5,645 bases of DNA. It comes from Candidatus Gastranaerophilales bacterium. GTDB taxonomy: Bacteria > Cyanobacteriota > Vampirovibrionia > Gastranaerophilales > Gastranaerophilaceae. The notes below the pieces were generated by a model. The model was not told where the DNA came from, did not search any database, and was given only the letters and a program-made list of their open reading frames with translations. Below are positions 1 through 4,822 of this stretch, in pieces (the first letter of the stretch is position 1; every line of letters begins with the position of its first letter). A program made the translations under genes and the position numbers. The DNA lies in assembly GCA_021199975.1 (NCBI GenBank), contig JAJQHF010000140.1:1-5645 (forward strand). Reading direction: 5' to 3'.

Positions 1-204
1 TTAGGTAATATATCATTAAATACTTTCTTTAAATTAATACCCGGAATTTCAATACTTGATTTCGGACGTAAAAATTTTGTTGAGGATGTAGAAAAAATAC
101 CTTCATTTACAAACGGAGATTATGAATCAAGAATATTTCAGGCTGTAATTAACGGAAATATAAACGAAACAAATTATGTACAAAGTTTTAAATGGGTAAA
201 GTAA
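1..204 (+). CDS. C-terminal end of an unrecognised protein (5' truncated)
   Basis: Frame 1 is open from the left edge for 67 codons and ends at TAA (202-204), so only the C-terminus of a longer gene is present. The visible peptide has an uncharged, hydrophobic stretch (about residues 9-20, with a KLIPGISILDFGRK segment) and then a polar tail with several aromatic residues, ending in FKWVK. Codon use is AT-rich like the rest of the window. I do not recognise the family and assign no function. It is the only clear gene on the + strand and converges on the Spy-like gene ending at 291. A hairpin terminator lies 46 bases after its stop codon, which supports this being the true end of a transcribed gene. 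The alternative, a chance open frame, is less likely because it is open over its whole visible length in AT-rich DNA. Confidence 0.7.
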   Translation, partial: LGNISLNTFFKLIPGISILDFGRKNFVEDVEKIPSFTNGDYESRIFQAVINGNINETNYVQSFKWVK

Positions 205-245
205 TCTAAGCTCTATTGAAGAATAAAAAATTTATATAATATCGC

Positions 246-281
246 AAAACAAAAAGAAGGAGATTTCTCCCCTTCTTTTTT
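246..281. terminator. Bidirectional intrinsic terminator between convergent genes
   Basis: Bases 251-260 (AAAAAGAAGG) are perfectly complementary to 271-280 (CCTTCTTTTT). An alternative inner pairing GGAG/CTCC (259-262 with 267-270) gives a longer stem with a 2-nt bulge and an ATTT loop. On the + strand the hairpin ends in six T (276-281). Read on the - strand it is followed by TTTTTGTTTT. It can therefore stop both the + strand gene ending at 204 and the - strand operon ending at 291. The position, between two convergent stop codons, is what such a terminator should have. Confidence 0.85.
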
Positions 282-290
282 GATGATTTA

Positions 291-1115
291 TTATTCATGT
301 TCTTTAGGTGACATAGGCGGAAATGGAGGCTGCATACCGGGATGATGCTGCGAACCTGCGTGTTTTTTTGATTTTTCAAATTGTTTTCTACGCTTTTCCA
401 TGTCATTTTTCTGCTCTTTTTTAATTTTTTCAAATTCTTTCTTTTGCTTTTTAGTAAGTATAGATTCAAAATTTTTCATATTTGATTCATGAGCAGCTCT
501 TATTTTGTGTTTTAAATCACCTATTTCGCGTTTAAGCTGTTCTTCTTTCTTCAATTTATCAATCGGAGAAACGGTTTCATCAGCTTTCAATTTGTCAAGT
601 TCTTGTTTTTTAGCTTTCATTTCATCAAAAACAGGTTTAATTTTTTCTCTGTCTTTAATTTTGTTTTCTTCAATTTGCTTTTTCTGCTTATCAGTTAATT
701 TCAGACGTTTTTCAAATTCAGCCTTTTTCTTTTCCATTTCTTCTTTTGAAGGATGCCCGCCCTGCATAGCATGAGGAGGCGGATTTTTGCCTTCAAATTT
801 CGGATGAGGCATATTTGCTCTGCCTTCATTAAAATCAGGGGGAGGAAGCATTCCGTCAGGTTCTCCGCCTTCAAACTCAGGCGGTGGAGGCATTTTGTCC
901 TTACCTTCTGCGTTTAAATGTGTTTTGGAGTTTTTTTCAAATGATTTTTCCGCTTTAAGATTTAAAGTATCATCATTTGTTGTTACCTCCTCTTTAATTG
1001 CATTAGAGGCTGTAACCTCTTGATTGGAAGCTGCATTTGTTTTTGCCTGACAAATATCATAACCGTTCAGCAAAACCAACACAGCCAAAGTTGTAATAAT
1101 CAAACTTTTTTTCAT
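291..1115 (-). CDS. Exported Spy/CpxP-like LTxxQ protein with Pro/His/Met-rich linker
   Basis: A 274-residue protein. Residues 1-24 look like a signal peptide (MKK, hydrophobic core, CQA before KT), with no good lipobox. A low-complexity segment (25-75) is followed by a Pro/Gly/Met/His-rich linker (75-122) with loosely repeated PPPxF-type units. A Lys/Glu-rich helical domain (about 125-250) contains LTDKQ at 140-144 and LTKKQ at 220-224, the paired LTxxQ signature of the Spy/CpxP/ZraP/CnrX-type periplasmic proteins. The tail (252-274) is rich in His, Pro and Met. Known members are chaperones or metal sensors of the periplasm; the role here is inferred. The ATG at 1115 is preceded by AAAGGG nine bases upstream. 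It is the last gene of the anti-sigma/ECF operon, 16 bases after the preceding stop, and ends at a terminator. The leader closely resembles that of the preceding gene. The Lys/Glu content could also inflate a coiled-coil match, but two exact LTxxQ motifs make the family call likely. Confidence 0.85.
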   Translation of the reverse strand: MKKSLIITTLAVLVLLNGYDICQAKTNAASNQEVTASNAIKEEVTTNDDTLNLKAEKSFEKNSKTHLNAEGKDKMPPPPEFEGGEPDGMLPPPDFNEGRANMPHPKFEGKNPPPHAMQGGHPSKEEMEKKKAEFEKRLKLTDKQKKQIEENKIKDREKIKPVFDEMKAKKQELDKLKADETVSPIDKLKKEEQLKREIGDLKHKIRAAHESNMKNFESILTKKQKKEFEKIKKEQKNDMEKRRKQFEKSKKHAGSQHHPGMQPPFPPMSPKEHE

Positions 1116-1131
1116 ATTTTATATCCCTTTC

Positions 1132-1470
1132 TTATTTAGAAGATTTCGTATCTTTTAAATCCTTAGAAGGAGGCGCAGAGCCGTCTGATTTTGGAGGTTG
1201 TTTGCCATCCGGCGGTGTTTTTCCGTCTGAATCCGGAGGAGGCTGCATTTTCCCGTCCGGCGGTGTTTTACCGTCAGCATCTTTAGGAGGCTGTTTATCT
1301 TTATCATTAGAAGGTTTTTCCGGTTTGGTCTTTGAAGTACCGTCTTTTGCAGGTGCTTCTATTTTTGGCTGATTTTTATCGGTTGTTTTATCCGTTTTTG
1401 CCTGACTGATTACATTGCTGCTCATAATTACAAATACAGCCAATGCAGCAATAATTAGAGTTTTTTTCAT
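1132..1470 (-). CDS. Small exported Pro/Asp/Gly/Lys-rich repeat protein
   Basis: A 112-residue protein, unrecognised outside its composition. Residues 1-24 are a clear signal peptide (MKKTLIIAAL..., SQA then KT). The mature part is hydrophilic and probably disordered: Lys, Asp, Pro and Gly dominate, there is no Cys or aromatic residue, and a 16-residue unit (D-x-DGKTPPDGK...) occurs twice at 64-79 and 80-95. The start at ATG 1470 is chosen over a TTG at 1485 because AAAGGAG lies five bases before the ATG and would itself be inside the longer reading. The leader is near-identical in pattern to that of the next gene (MKK[ST]LII..LAV...QAKT), so the two are probably paralogues at their N-termini, with this one lacking the LTxxQ domain. 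It lies 11 bases after the ECF sigma stop codon, inside the same operon. A spacer, cell-wall-associated or regulatory peptide role is possible; none is shown. Confidence 0.8.
   Translation of the reverse strand: MKKTLIIAALAVFVIMSSNVISQAKTDKTTDKNQPKIEAPAKDGTSKTKPEKPSNDKDKQPPKDADGKTPPDGKMQPPPDSDGKTPPDGKQPPKSDGSAPPSKDLKDTKSSK
1186..1300 (-). repeat. Two-copy 48-bp in-frame tandem repeat
   Basis: Bases 1205-1252 and 1253-1300 align with few differences, sharing CCGGCGGTGTTTT and GGAGGCTG blocks. The period is 48 bp, or 16 codons, so the frame is kept. It encodes the doubled DGKTPPDGK unit of the small exported protein, with degenerate copies of the QPP part continuing down to about 1186. It is locally more GC-rich than its surroundings because of the Pro and Gly codons. 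Confidence 0.8.
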
Positions 1471-1475
1471 TTTTG

Positions 1476-1482
1476 CTCCTTT
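1476..1482 (-). promoter_or_regulatory. Shine-Dalgarno site that fixes the start of the repeat protein
   Basis: On the - strand AAAGGAG lies five bases before ATG 1470. It overlaps the first base of the ECF sigma stop codon (TGA, 1484-1482), so translation of the two genes is probably coupled. It also shows that the upstream TTG at 1485 is not the start. Confidence 0.75.
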
Positions 1483-1973
1483 CAAATTAAATCTTCAAGT
1501 TTTATACTCAATTCTCTACGTGCATTAAATAATCTTGATCTTACCGTTCCGACGGGACATTTTAATATTTCCGATATTTCTTCGTAGCTCATATTTTTCA
1601 TTTCATACATAATTATTACTTCTCTGAATTTTGGTTTTAACTCATCAATCGCTTCAATAACTCTTTTTTGCCGCTGTTTTTTTATAAGTTTGCTTTCTAT
1701 ATTTTCTGATGTATCTTTTATTTGAACTAACTCATCATCTTCTGTTACATTATTTTGAGAATGTTTAAAATAAGAAGATTTCATATAATCTCTGCATAAA
1801 TTAGCGGTAATAGTTGTTATCCAGCTTTTAAATTTACCGTTTTCTTTATATGTTTTAAGGTTTTTCCAGGCTCTTATATATACTTCCTGTTCTATATCGT
1901 CATTTTCAGAACCTGTCATATTAGAAATAATTTTGCGAATGTTATTTCTATATTGGTTTATAATTGATTTCAA
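1482..1973 (-). CDS. ECF-type RNA polymerase sigma factor (sigma-70 family)
   Basis: A 163-residue two-domain sigma factor, normal length for the ECF group. Region 2 spans about residues 5-67, with core-binding DDIEQEVYIRAWKNL (25-39) and a WITTITANLCRDYMK stretch (51-65) for -10 melting and recognition. A charged linker follows (70-100). Region 4 spans about 104-156, with the helix-turn-helix MSYEEISEILKCPVGTVRSRL (128-148) for -35 recognition. Such factors direct RNA polymerase to a small regulon and are held inactive by a cognate anti-sigma factor. The gene just upstream, 15 bases away, is a zinc-finger membrane anti-sigma factor and is the obvious partner. The start is TTG at 1973, preceded by AAAGGA with six bases between; the next in-frame Met is residue 19, which would cut into region 2. 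The likely targets include its own operon. Confidence 0.95.
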   Translation of the reverse strand: MKSIINQYRNNIRKIISNMTGSENDDIEQEVYIRAWKNLKTYKENGKFKSWITTITANLCRDYMKSSYFKHSQNNVTEDDELVQIKDTSENIESKLIKKQRQKRVIEAIDELKPKFREVIIMYEMKNMSYEEISEILKCPVGTVRSRLFNARRELSIKLEDLI

Positions 1974-1979
1974 ATTTAA

Positions 1980-1985
1980 TCCTTT
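1980..1985 (-). promoter_or_regulatory. Shine-Dalgarno site supporting the TTG start of the ECF sigma gene
   Basis: AAAGGA on the - strand is six bases before TTG 1973 and lies in the 15-base gap after the anti-sigma stop codon. It supports a TTG start, which may lower sigma synthesis relative to the anti-sigma factor. Confidence 0.65.
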
Positions 1986-1988
1986 ATT

Positions 1989-2342
1989 CTATAAATCCAA
2001 AAATCCGTAATCATCAACGGGCAGTCCCATTGAGGTTATATACGAGTCATAATCGCTGCTTATTTGAAAATTATAATTATCATACATTTTATAGCCTGTA
2101 AATGCAGTCAACCCTGTAAAAAAAATAAAACAGCATGCCAATTTTTTAATTGCTTTAATTTTTTTATTTTTTTCTTTTAAAAGATATACAGGAGCCGCTT
2201 CTTTTACAAGTTCTGATACTTTTTCGTATTTATCATTTTCTGCTTTACAATCAGAGCAATGCTCAATATGTTCCTTCAAAACTTCTTCGTTTTGAAAGAC
2301 AAATAAACCTTCATATTTATCACATTTGTTTTGACGTTCCAT
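1989..2342 (-). CDS. Zinc-finger (ZAS-type) transmembrane anti-sigma factor
   Basis: A 117-residue single-pass membrane protein. The N-terminal part (1-66) would be cytoplasmic and carries C7 and H25-x3-C29-x2-C32, the HxxxCxxC pattern of zinc-binding anti-sigma factors that clamp ECF sigma factors. One hydrophobic segment (about 68-86, ACCFIFFTGLTAFTGY) would cross the inner membrane, leaving about 30 residues outside, rich in Asp and Tyr. The adjacent ECF sigma gene, 15 bases downstream, is its likely target. The ATG at 2342 has AGAGGT at a normal distance. It is the first gene of the operon, so anti-sigma precedes sigma, the reverse of the common order. The external part is too short to be a large sensor domain, so the signal may come through another protein, possibly the Spy-like product of the same operon. 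No protease cleavage site can be read from the sequence. Confidence 0.88.
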   Translation of the reverse strand: MERQNKCDKYEGLFVFQNEEVLKEHIEHCSDCKAENDKYEKVSELVKEAAPVYLLKEKNKKIKAIKKLACCFIFFTGLTAFTGYKMYDNYNFQISSDYDSYITSMGLPVDDYGFLDL

Positions 2343-2367
2343 TTATTTTACCTCTTGCATATTTAAA

Positions 2368-2393
2368 AACGAAATTAAATACTTAAAAGTTCA
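2368..2393 (-). promoter_or_regulatory. Candidate ECF-type promoter of the anti-sigma/sigma operon
   Basis: On the - strand TGAAC (2393-2389) is followed after exactly 17 bases by CGTT (2371-2368). This matches the general shape of ECF promoters, with an AAC-containing -35 and a CGT-type -10. Transcription would start near 2361, giving a leader of about 20 bases before the anti-sigma ATG. It fits autoregulation by the ECF sigma factor of this operon. In AT-rich DNA a chance match is possible. Confidence 0.45.
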
Positions 2394-2428
2394 TTTTAAA
2401 TAATATGTCCGGTCACATGCTTAAAAAA

Positions 2429-2920
2429 CTAAATAGCTGCACCGGTCAAATTTAAAGAGTTATAAAACTCCTGAAATTTTTTTACATATCTTTTATATGT
2501 AATTGAAGGCATGTAATATTTTAAAGAAAATAAATAATTCATTGTTTGTGCATCTAAATCATATAACACACTGTCTGCTTCCTGCATTAAACTATTAATC
2601 TGAATTTGTTTATCAGAATCCGAAAAATCGGAGGAATTTTTGATAACATCTATTTGAGAAGGAATATTATTTAATTTTTCAAGCGCAAGATAAACGGTGT
2701 TTTTATATTGAGAAGATGCAAGATTAAAAGAATCAAGCCTGTTCCCTATCATTTCGCTTTTATTTATTAATGAAATATAATCCTGTCCGGCTAATTTTTG
2801 CAGACTCTGTATTTTTGTATATATATTTGACTCCGAAATTATTGCAGCTTGAACATATATTGCCGAAAACAAAAATACTAAGCAGCATAACAAAAACTTT
2901 ATCACTCTGTTCTTAAACAT
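2429..2920 (-). CDS. Exported helical protein of unknown function
   Basis: A 163-residue protein I do not recognise. Residues 1-25 form a signal peptide (MFKNR, long hydrophobic core, VQA then AII). The mature part (26-163) looks mainly helical, with amphipathic stretches (about 34-90 and 103-130) and a Tyr/Lys-rich C-terminal segment (about 134-153). It has no Cys after the leader and no clear LTxxQ motif, although length and helical character are Spy-like, so a diverged relative is possible. The ATG at 2920 has AAGGGTG in front. It starts 12 bases after the stop of the Spy-like gene at 2933, so the two are almost certainly co-transcribed with rsfS. It ends with TAG followed by six T, but no convincing hairpin precedes them. 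Confidence 0.78.
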   Translation of the reverse strand: MFKNRVIKFLLCCLVFLFSAIYVQAAIISESNIYTKIQSLQKLAGQDYISLINKSEMIGNRLDSFNLASSQYKNTVYLALEKLNNIPSQIDVIKNSSDFSDSDKQIQINSLMQEADSVLYDLDAQTMNYLFSLKYYMPSITYKRYVKKFQEFYNSLNLTGAAI

Positions 2921-2932
2921 AACTCACCCTTT

Positions 2933-3343
2933 TTATTTTTGTAAAAATTTATTAAAAGAATCATCAACATTAATTTGTTGAGCTTGATACTGTTTAAATT
3001 GCTCATCCGTCATTACTGATTTATAAGAAGCATCTGTTTCTTGTTTTAATTGTTTTTGCTGTGCTTTTAATGTTTCAAGATTTCTTTCATAAGCACTTGA
3101 TAACAAAGAAATTTGTGAGGAAGTTTTATCTTTGTCATTTTGCAATTGTTGAAGCTTGTTATTGTAATCCATAATTTTGTTATCTAAAGAATCATTTTGT
3201 TGTTTATAATTATACTGAATTTGAGTTAATTTTTGTTTTTGAACGGCAGTTAAACCTTCCAATGAATCAAAATTATCTGCAAAAGCAGCGTCCATAGCGC
3301 AAAAAACAAGTATAACTCCAAACAGTAATGCAATTTTTTTCAT
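2933..3343 (-). CDS. Small exported Spy/CpxP-like protein (LTxxQ type)
   Basis: A 136-residue protein. Residues 1-22 are a signal peptide (MKKIALLFGVILVF..., AFA then DNF). The mature part is a Gln/Lys-rich helical, coiled-coil-like domain with LTAVQ at 31-35 and MTDEQ at 111-115, the paired LTxxQ-type motifs of the Spy/CpxP group of ATP-independent periplasmic chaperones. The motif spacing of 80 residues is the same as in the larger LTxxQ protein ending at 291. The start at ATG 3343 is chosen because GAGAGGT lies eight bases upstream and a signal peptide follows at once. The longer reading from 3490 would overlap rsfS by more than 120 bases and hide the leader. It follows rsfS by 19 bases and precedes an unknown exported protein by 12. 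The chaperone role is inferred from the family. Confidence 0.85.
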   Translation of the reverse strand: MKKIALLFGVILVFCAMDAAFADNFDSLEGLTAVQKQKLTQIQYNYKQQNDSLDNKIMDYNNKLQQLQNDKDKTSSQISLLSSAYERNLETLKAQQKQLKQETDASYKSVMTDEQFKQYQAQQINVDDSFNKFLQK

Positions 3344-3351
3344 TTTAATAT

Positions 3352-3358
3352 ACCTCTC
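3352..3358 (-). promoter_or_regulatory. Shine-Dalgarno site that fixes the start of the small Spy-like gene
   Basis: GAGAGGT on the - strand, eight bases before ATG 3343, lies just after the rsfS stop codon. It supports the short form of the protein, beginning with a signal peptide, over the longer in-frame extension into rsfS. Confidence 0.65.
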
Positions 3359-3362
3359 TTCT

Positions 3363-3758
3363 TTAATCATTGTAAGCGGAAAATTCTTTGGATTTTTCTT
3401 TCCATTCTGATTCCTCCATGCAAAAGGCATGGTTCCAAAAGCGCTCAAGCGCATAAGTTTCACGTTCTTCACGATGTAAAATGTGAACAATTACATCTCC
3501 ATAATCCAAAAGGTTCCACCTGTTTTTTGTATCATTTTCTTCACCAATCGGAATTCTTTCAAAGTGTTCTTTAATTTTTTCTCTTACATATCCGGTCAAT
3601 GCTTTAATATGCGTAGTTGAATCAGAAGAACAAATAACAAAATAATCAGCAAGAACCGAAATATTTGAAATATTTAATATTTTTATATTAATTGCCTGTT
3701 TATCATCAAGAATACGTGCTATAACACTTGCAAATTTATCTGATTTAATATCCTTCAA
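3363..3758 (-). CDS. rsfS: Ribosomal silencing factor RsfS
   Basis: A 131-residue protein of normal family length. RsfS binds ribosomal protein uL14 on the 50S subunit and blocks subunit joining, lowering translation when nutrients run short. Family signatures are clear: LADYFVICSSDSTTHIKAL (36-54), then a GEEND...WNLLDYGDVIVHILHREER segment (72-99) and TYALERFW (101-108). The start is TTG at 3758, giving the usual short N-terminus before the conserved DDKQAINIKILNI region. A GGAG lies ten bases upstream, slightly far but usable. An extended -10 promoter precedes it, and two exported-protein genes follow closely in the same direction. The C-terminal tail after residue 112 is charged. The usual neighbour nadD is not visible here. 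Confidence 0.96.
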   Translation of the reverse strand: MKDIKSDKFASVIARILDDKQAINIKILNISNISVLADYFVICSSDSTTHIKALTGYVREKIKEHFERIPIGEENDTKNRWNLLDYGDVIVHILHREERETYALERFWNHAFCMEESEWKEKSKEFSAYND

Positions 3759-3797
3759 TATAATCTTACTCCATATATAATGACATAATCTGCTTAG

Positions 3798-3806
3798 ATT
3801 ATAGCA
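3798..3806 (-). promoter_or_regulatory. Extended -10 promoter for the rsfS operon
   Basis: The - strand reads TGCTATAAT (3806-3798), a perfect extended -10 element (TGn plus TATAAT). The -35 position 17 bases upstream is AT-only and poor, as is common with extended -10 promoters. Transcription would start near 3791, about 32 bases before the TTG. A small palindrome, GCATAATATGC (3814-3804), overlaps it and could bind a regulator, but this is speculative. Confidence 0.65.
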
Positions 3807-3820
3807 TATTATGCAAAAAA

Positions 3821-4801
3821 TTATATATAATTTTTAAGATTTTTATTTATATTATTATTTCTGCAAAGCTTTTTAAGTTTGCTCATTGCTCTGTTTTCAA
3901 TCTGTCTTATACGTTCACGGGAAACTCCGTAATAGCTGCCAATTTCTTCAAGTGTCTTTTTTTCGCCATTATCGTCTAAACCGTATCGCATAATTAAAAC
4001 ATTCCGCTCTTTTTCACTCAAATGATTAAGCATTTTTTTAATATCACAGAACAAATTATCCTGTGTTACTTTTGTATCGGGAGATAAAGACGACTCATCA
4101 ACAATAAAATCGGAGAGTTTTGCATTTTCATCCTTTTGGTTGGCTGGTGATTCAATGCTTATAGTTCCTTGAGCCGATTCTATTAAAGCTGTAAGTTTTT
4201 GAACGGGCATGCCTATCTTATAAGCAATTTCCTCCTTTGTAGGAGCAGCCCCATTATCAATTGTAAGATCCGTTGATATTTTCTTAATTTTACTTAATGT
4301 TTCAATCATGTGAACAGGCAGTCTGATTAATCTTGATTTATCTGCAATTGCACGTGTTATTGCCTGTTGTATCCACCAGGTGGCATAAGTCGAAAATTTA
4401 TAACCTTTTGAATAATCAAATTTTTCAGCAGCACGCATTAAACCCATGTTTCCCTCCTGAATTAAATCAAGAAAAGAAAGACCTCTGCCTATATATTTTT
4501 TTGCAATGCTGACGACCAGTCTTAAATTAGCATTTATAAGTATTTTTTTTGCCGCATCCGAATTTTCTTCTTTTATTTTTCTTGCGACTTCCAGTTCTTC
4601 TTCACTGCTTAAAAGTTTAATTTTCCCAATCTGCTGCAAATATATTTTTACAGAATCATCCGCTATTGCACTATTTTGCGTTTCAGGAACTTTAGGCTCT
4701 TCAATGGCAGTCAATATATCATCATCATCTGACTGAATATTATAATCAGCTTCTTGAATATCTTCATCTTTTAATGAATATTTTTCTTGTTCGTCAGACA
4801 T
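3821..4801 (-). CDS. RpoD/SigA-type sigma-70 factor (group 1 or 2)
   Basis: A 326-residue sigma factor that directs RNA polymerase to -35/-10 promoters. After an acidic N-terminus (1-47) come region 1.2 (about 48-80, DDSVKIYLQQIGKI), region 2 (about 82-160, with LDLIQEGNMGLMRAAEKFDY at 111-130 and YKFSTYATWWIQQAITRAIA at 134-153), region 3 (about 163-240, beginning LPVHMIETL) and region 4 (about 254-312, with the helix-turn-helix TLEEIGSYYGVSRERIRQIE at 283-302). There is no full region 1.1, so this could be either a compact primary sigma factor or a group 2 paralogue; the usual dnaG neighbour of rpoD is not visible. For that reason no symbol is given. The ATG at 4801 has an excellent GGAGG five to six bases upstream. 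It follows rlmB by 21 bases and is probably co-transcribed with it. The stop codon lies in a 20-bp all-A/T palindrome (3816-3835). Confidence 0.95.
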   Translation of the reverse strand: MSDEQEKYSLKDEDIQEADYNIQSDDDDILTAIEEPKVPETQNSAIADDSVKIYLQQIGKIKLLSSEEELEVARKIKEENSDAAKKILINANLRLVVSIAKKYIGRGLSFLDLIQEGNMGLMRAAEKFDYSKGYKFSTYATWWIQQAITRAIADKSRLIRLPVHMIETLSKIKKISTDLTIDNGAAPTKEEIAYKIGMPVQKLTALIESAQGTISIESPANQKDENAKLSDFIVDESSLSPDTKVTQDNLFCDIKKMLNHLSEKERNVLIMRYGLDDNGEKKTLEEIGSYYGVSRERIRQIENRAMSKLKKLCRNNNINKNLKNYI

Positions 4802-4822
4802 TTTGCCTCCAATTATAACCTA

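Noticed and set aside
206..469. Open frame of 87 codons on the - strand
   Set aside because: It lies in another frame of the LTxxQ gene, runs through the terminator, and is low-complexity Lys/Asn-rich with no ribosome binding site noted.
505..774. Open frame of 89 codons on the + strand
   Set aside because: It is antisense to the Lys/Glu-rich helical domain; its Ser/Phe/Leu-rich composition is the expected shadow of Lys/Glu codons.
2409..2444. CCGGT...ACCGG inverted repeat between the anti-sigma promoter and the unknown exported gene
   Set aside because: Only five base pairs around a loop of more than 20 bases, and no T-tract in a suitable position; not supportable as a terminator or operator.
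3344..3490. 49-residue N-terminal extension of the small Spy-like protein
   Set aside because: It overlaps rsfS in another frame and would bury a perfect signal peptide that begins at ATG 3343 behind its own Shine-Dalgarno site.
4506..4736. Open frame of 76 codons on the + strand
   Set aside because: It is antisense to the conserved sigma-70 gene and has a Ser/Phe-rich shadow composition.
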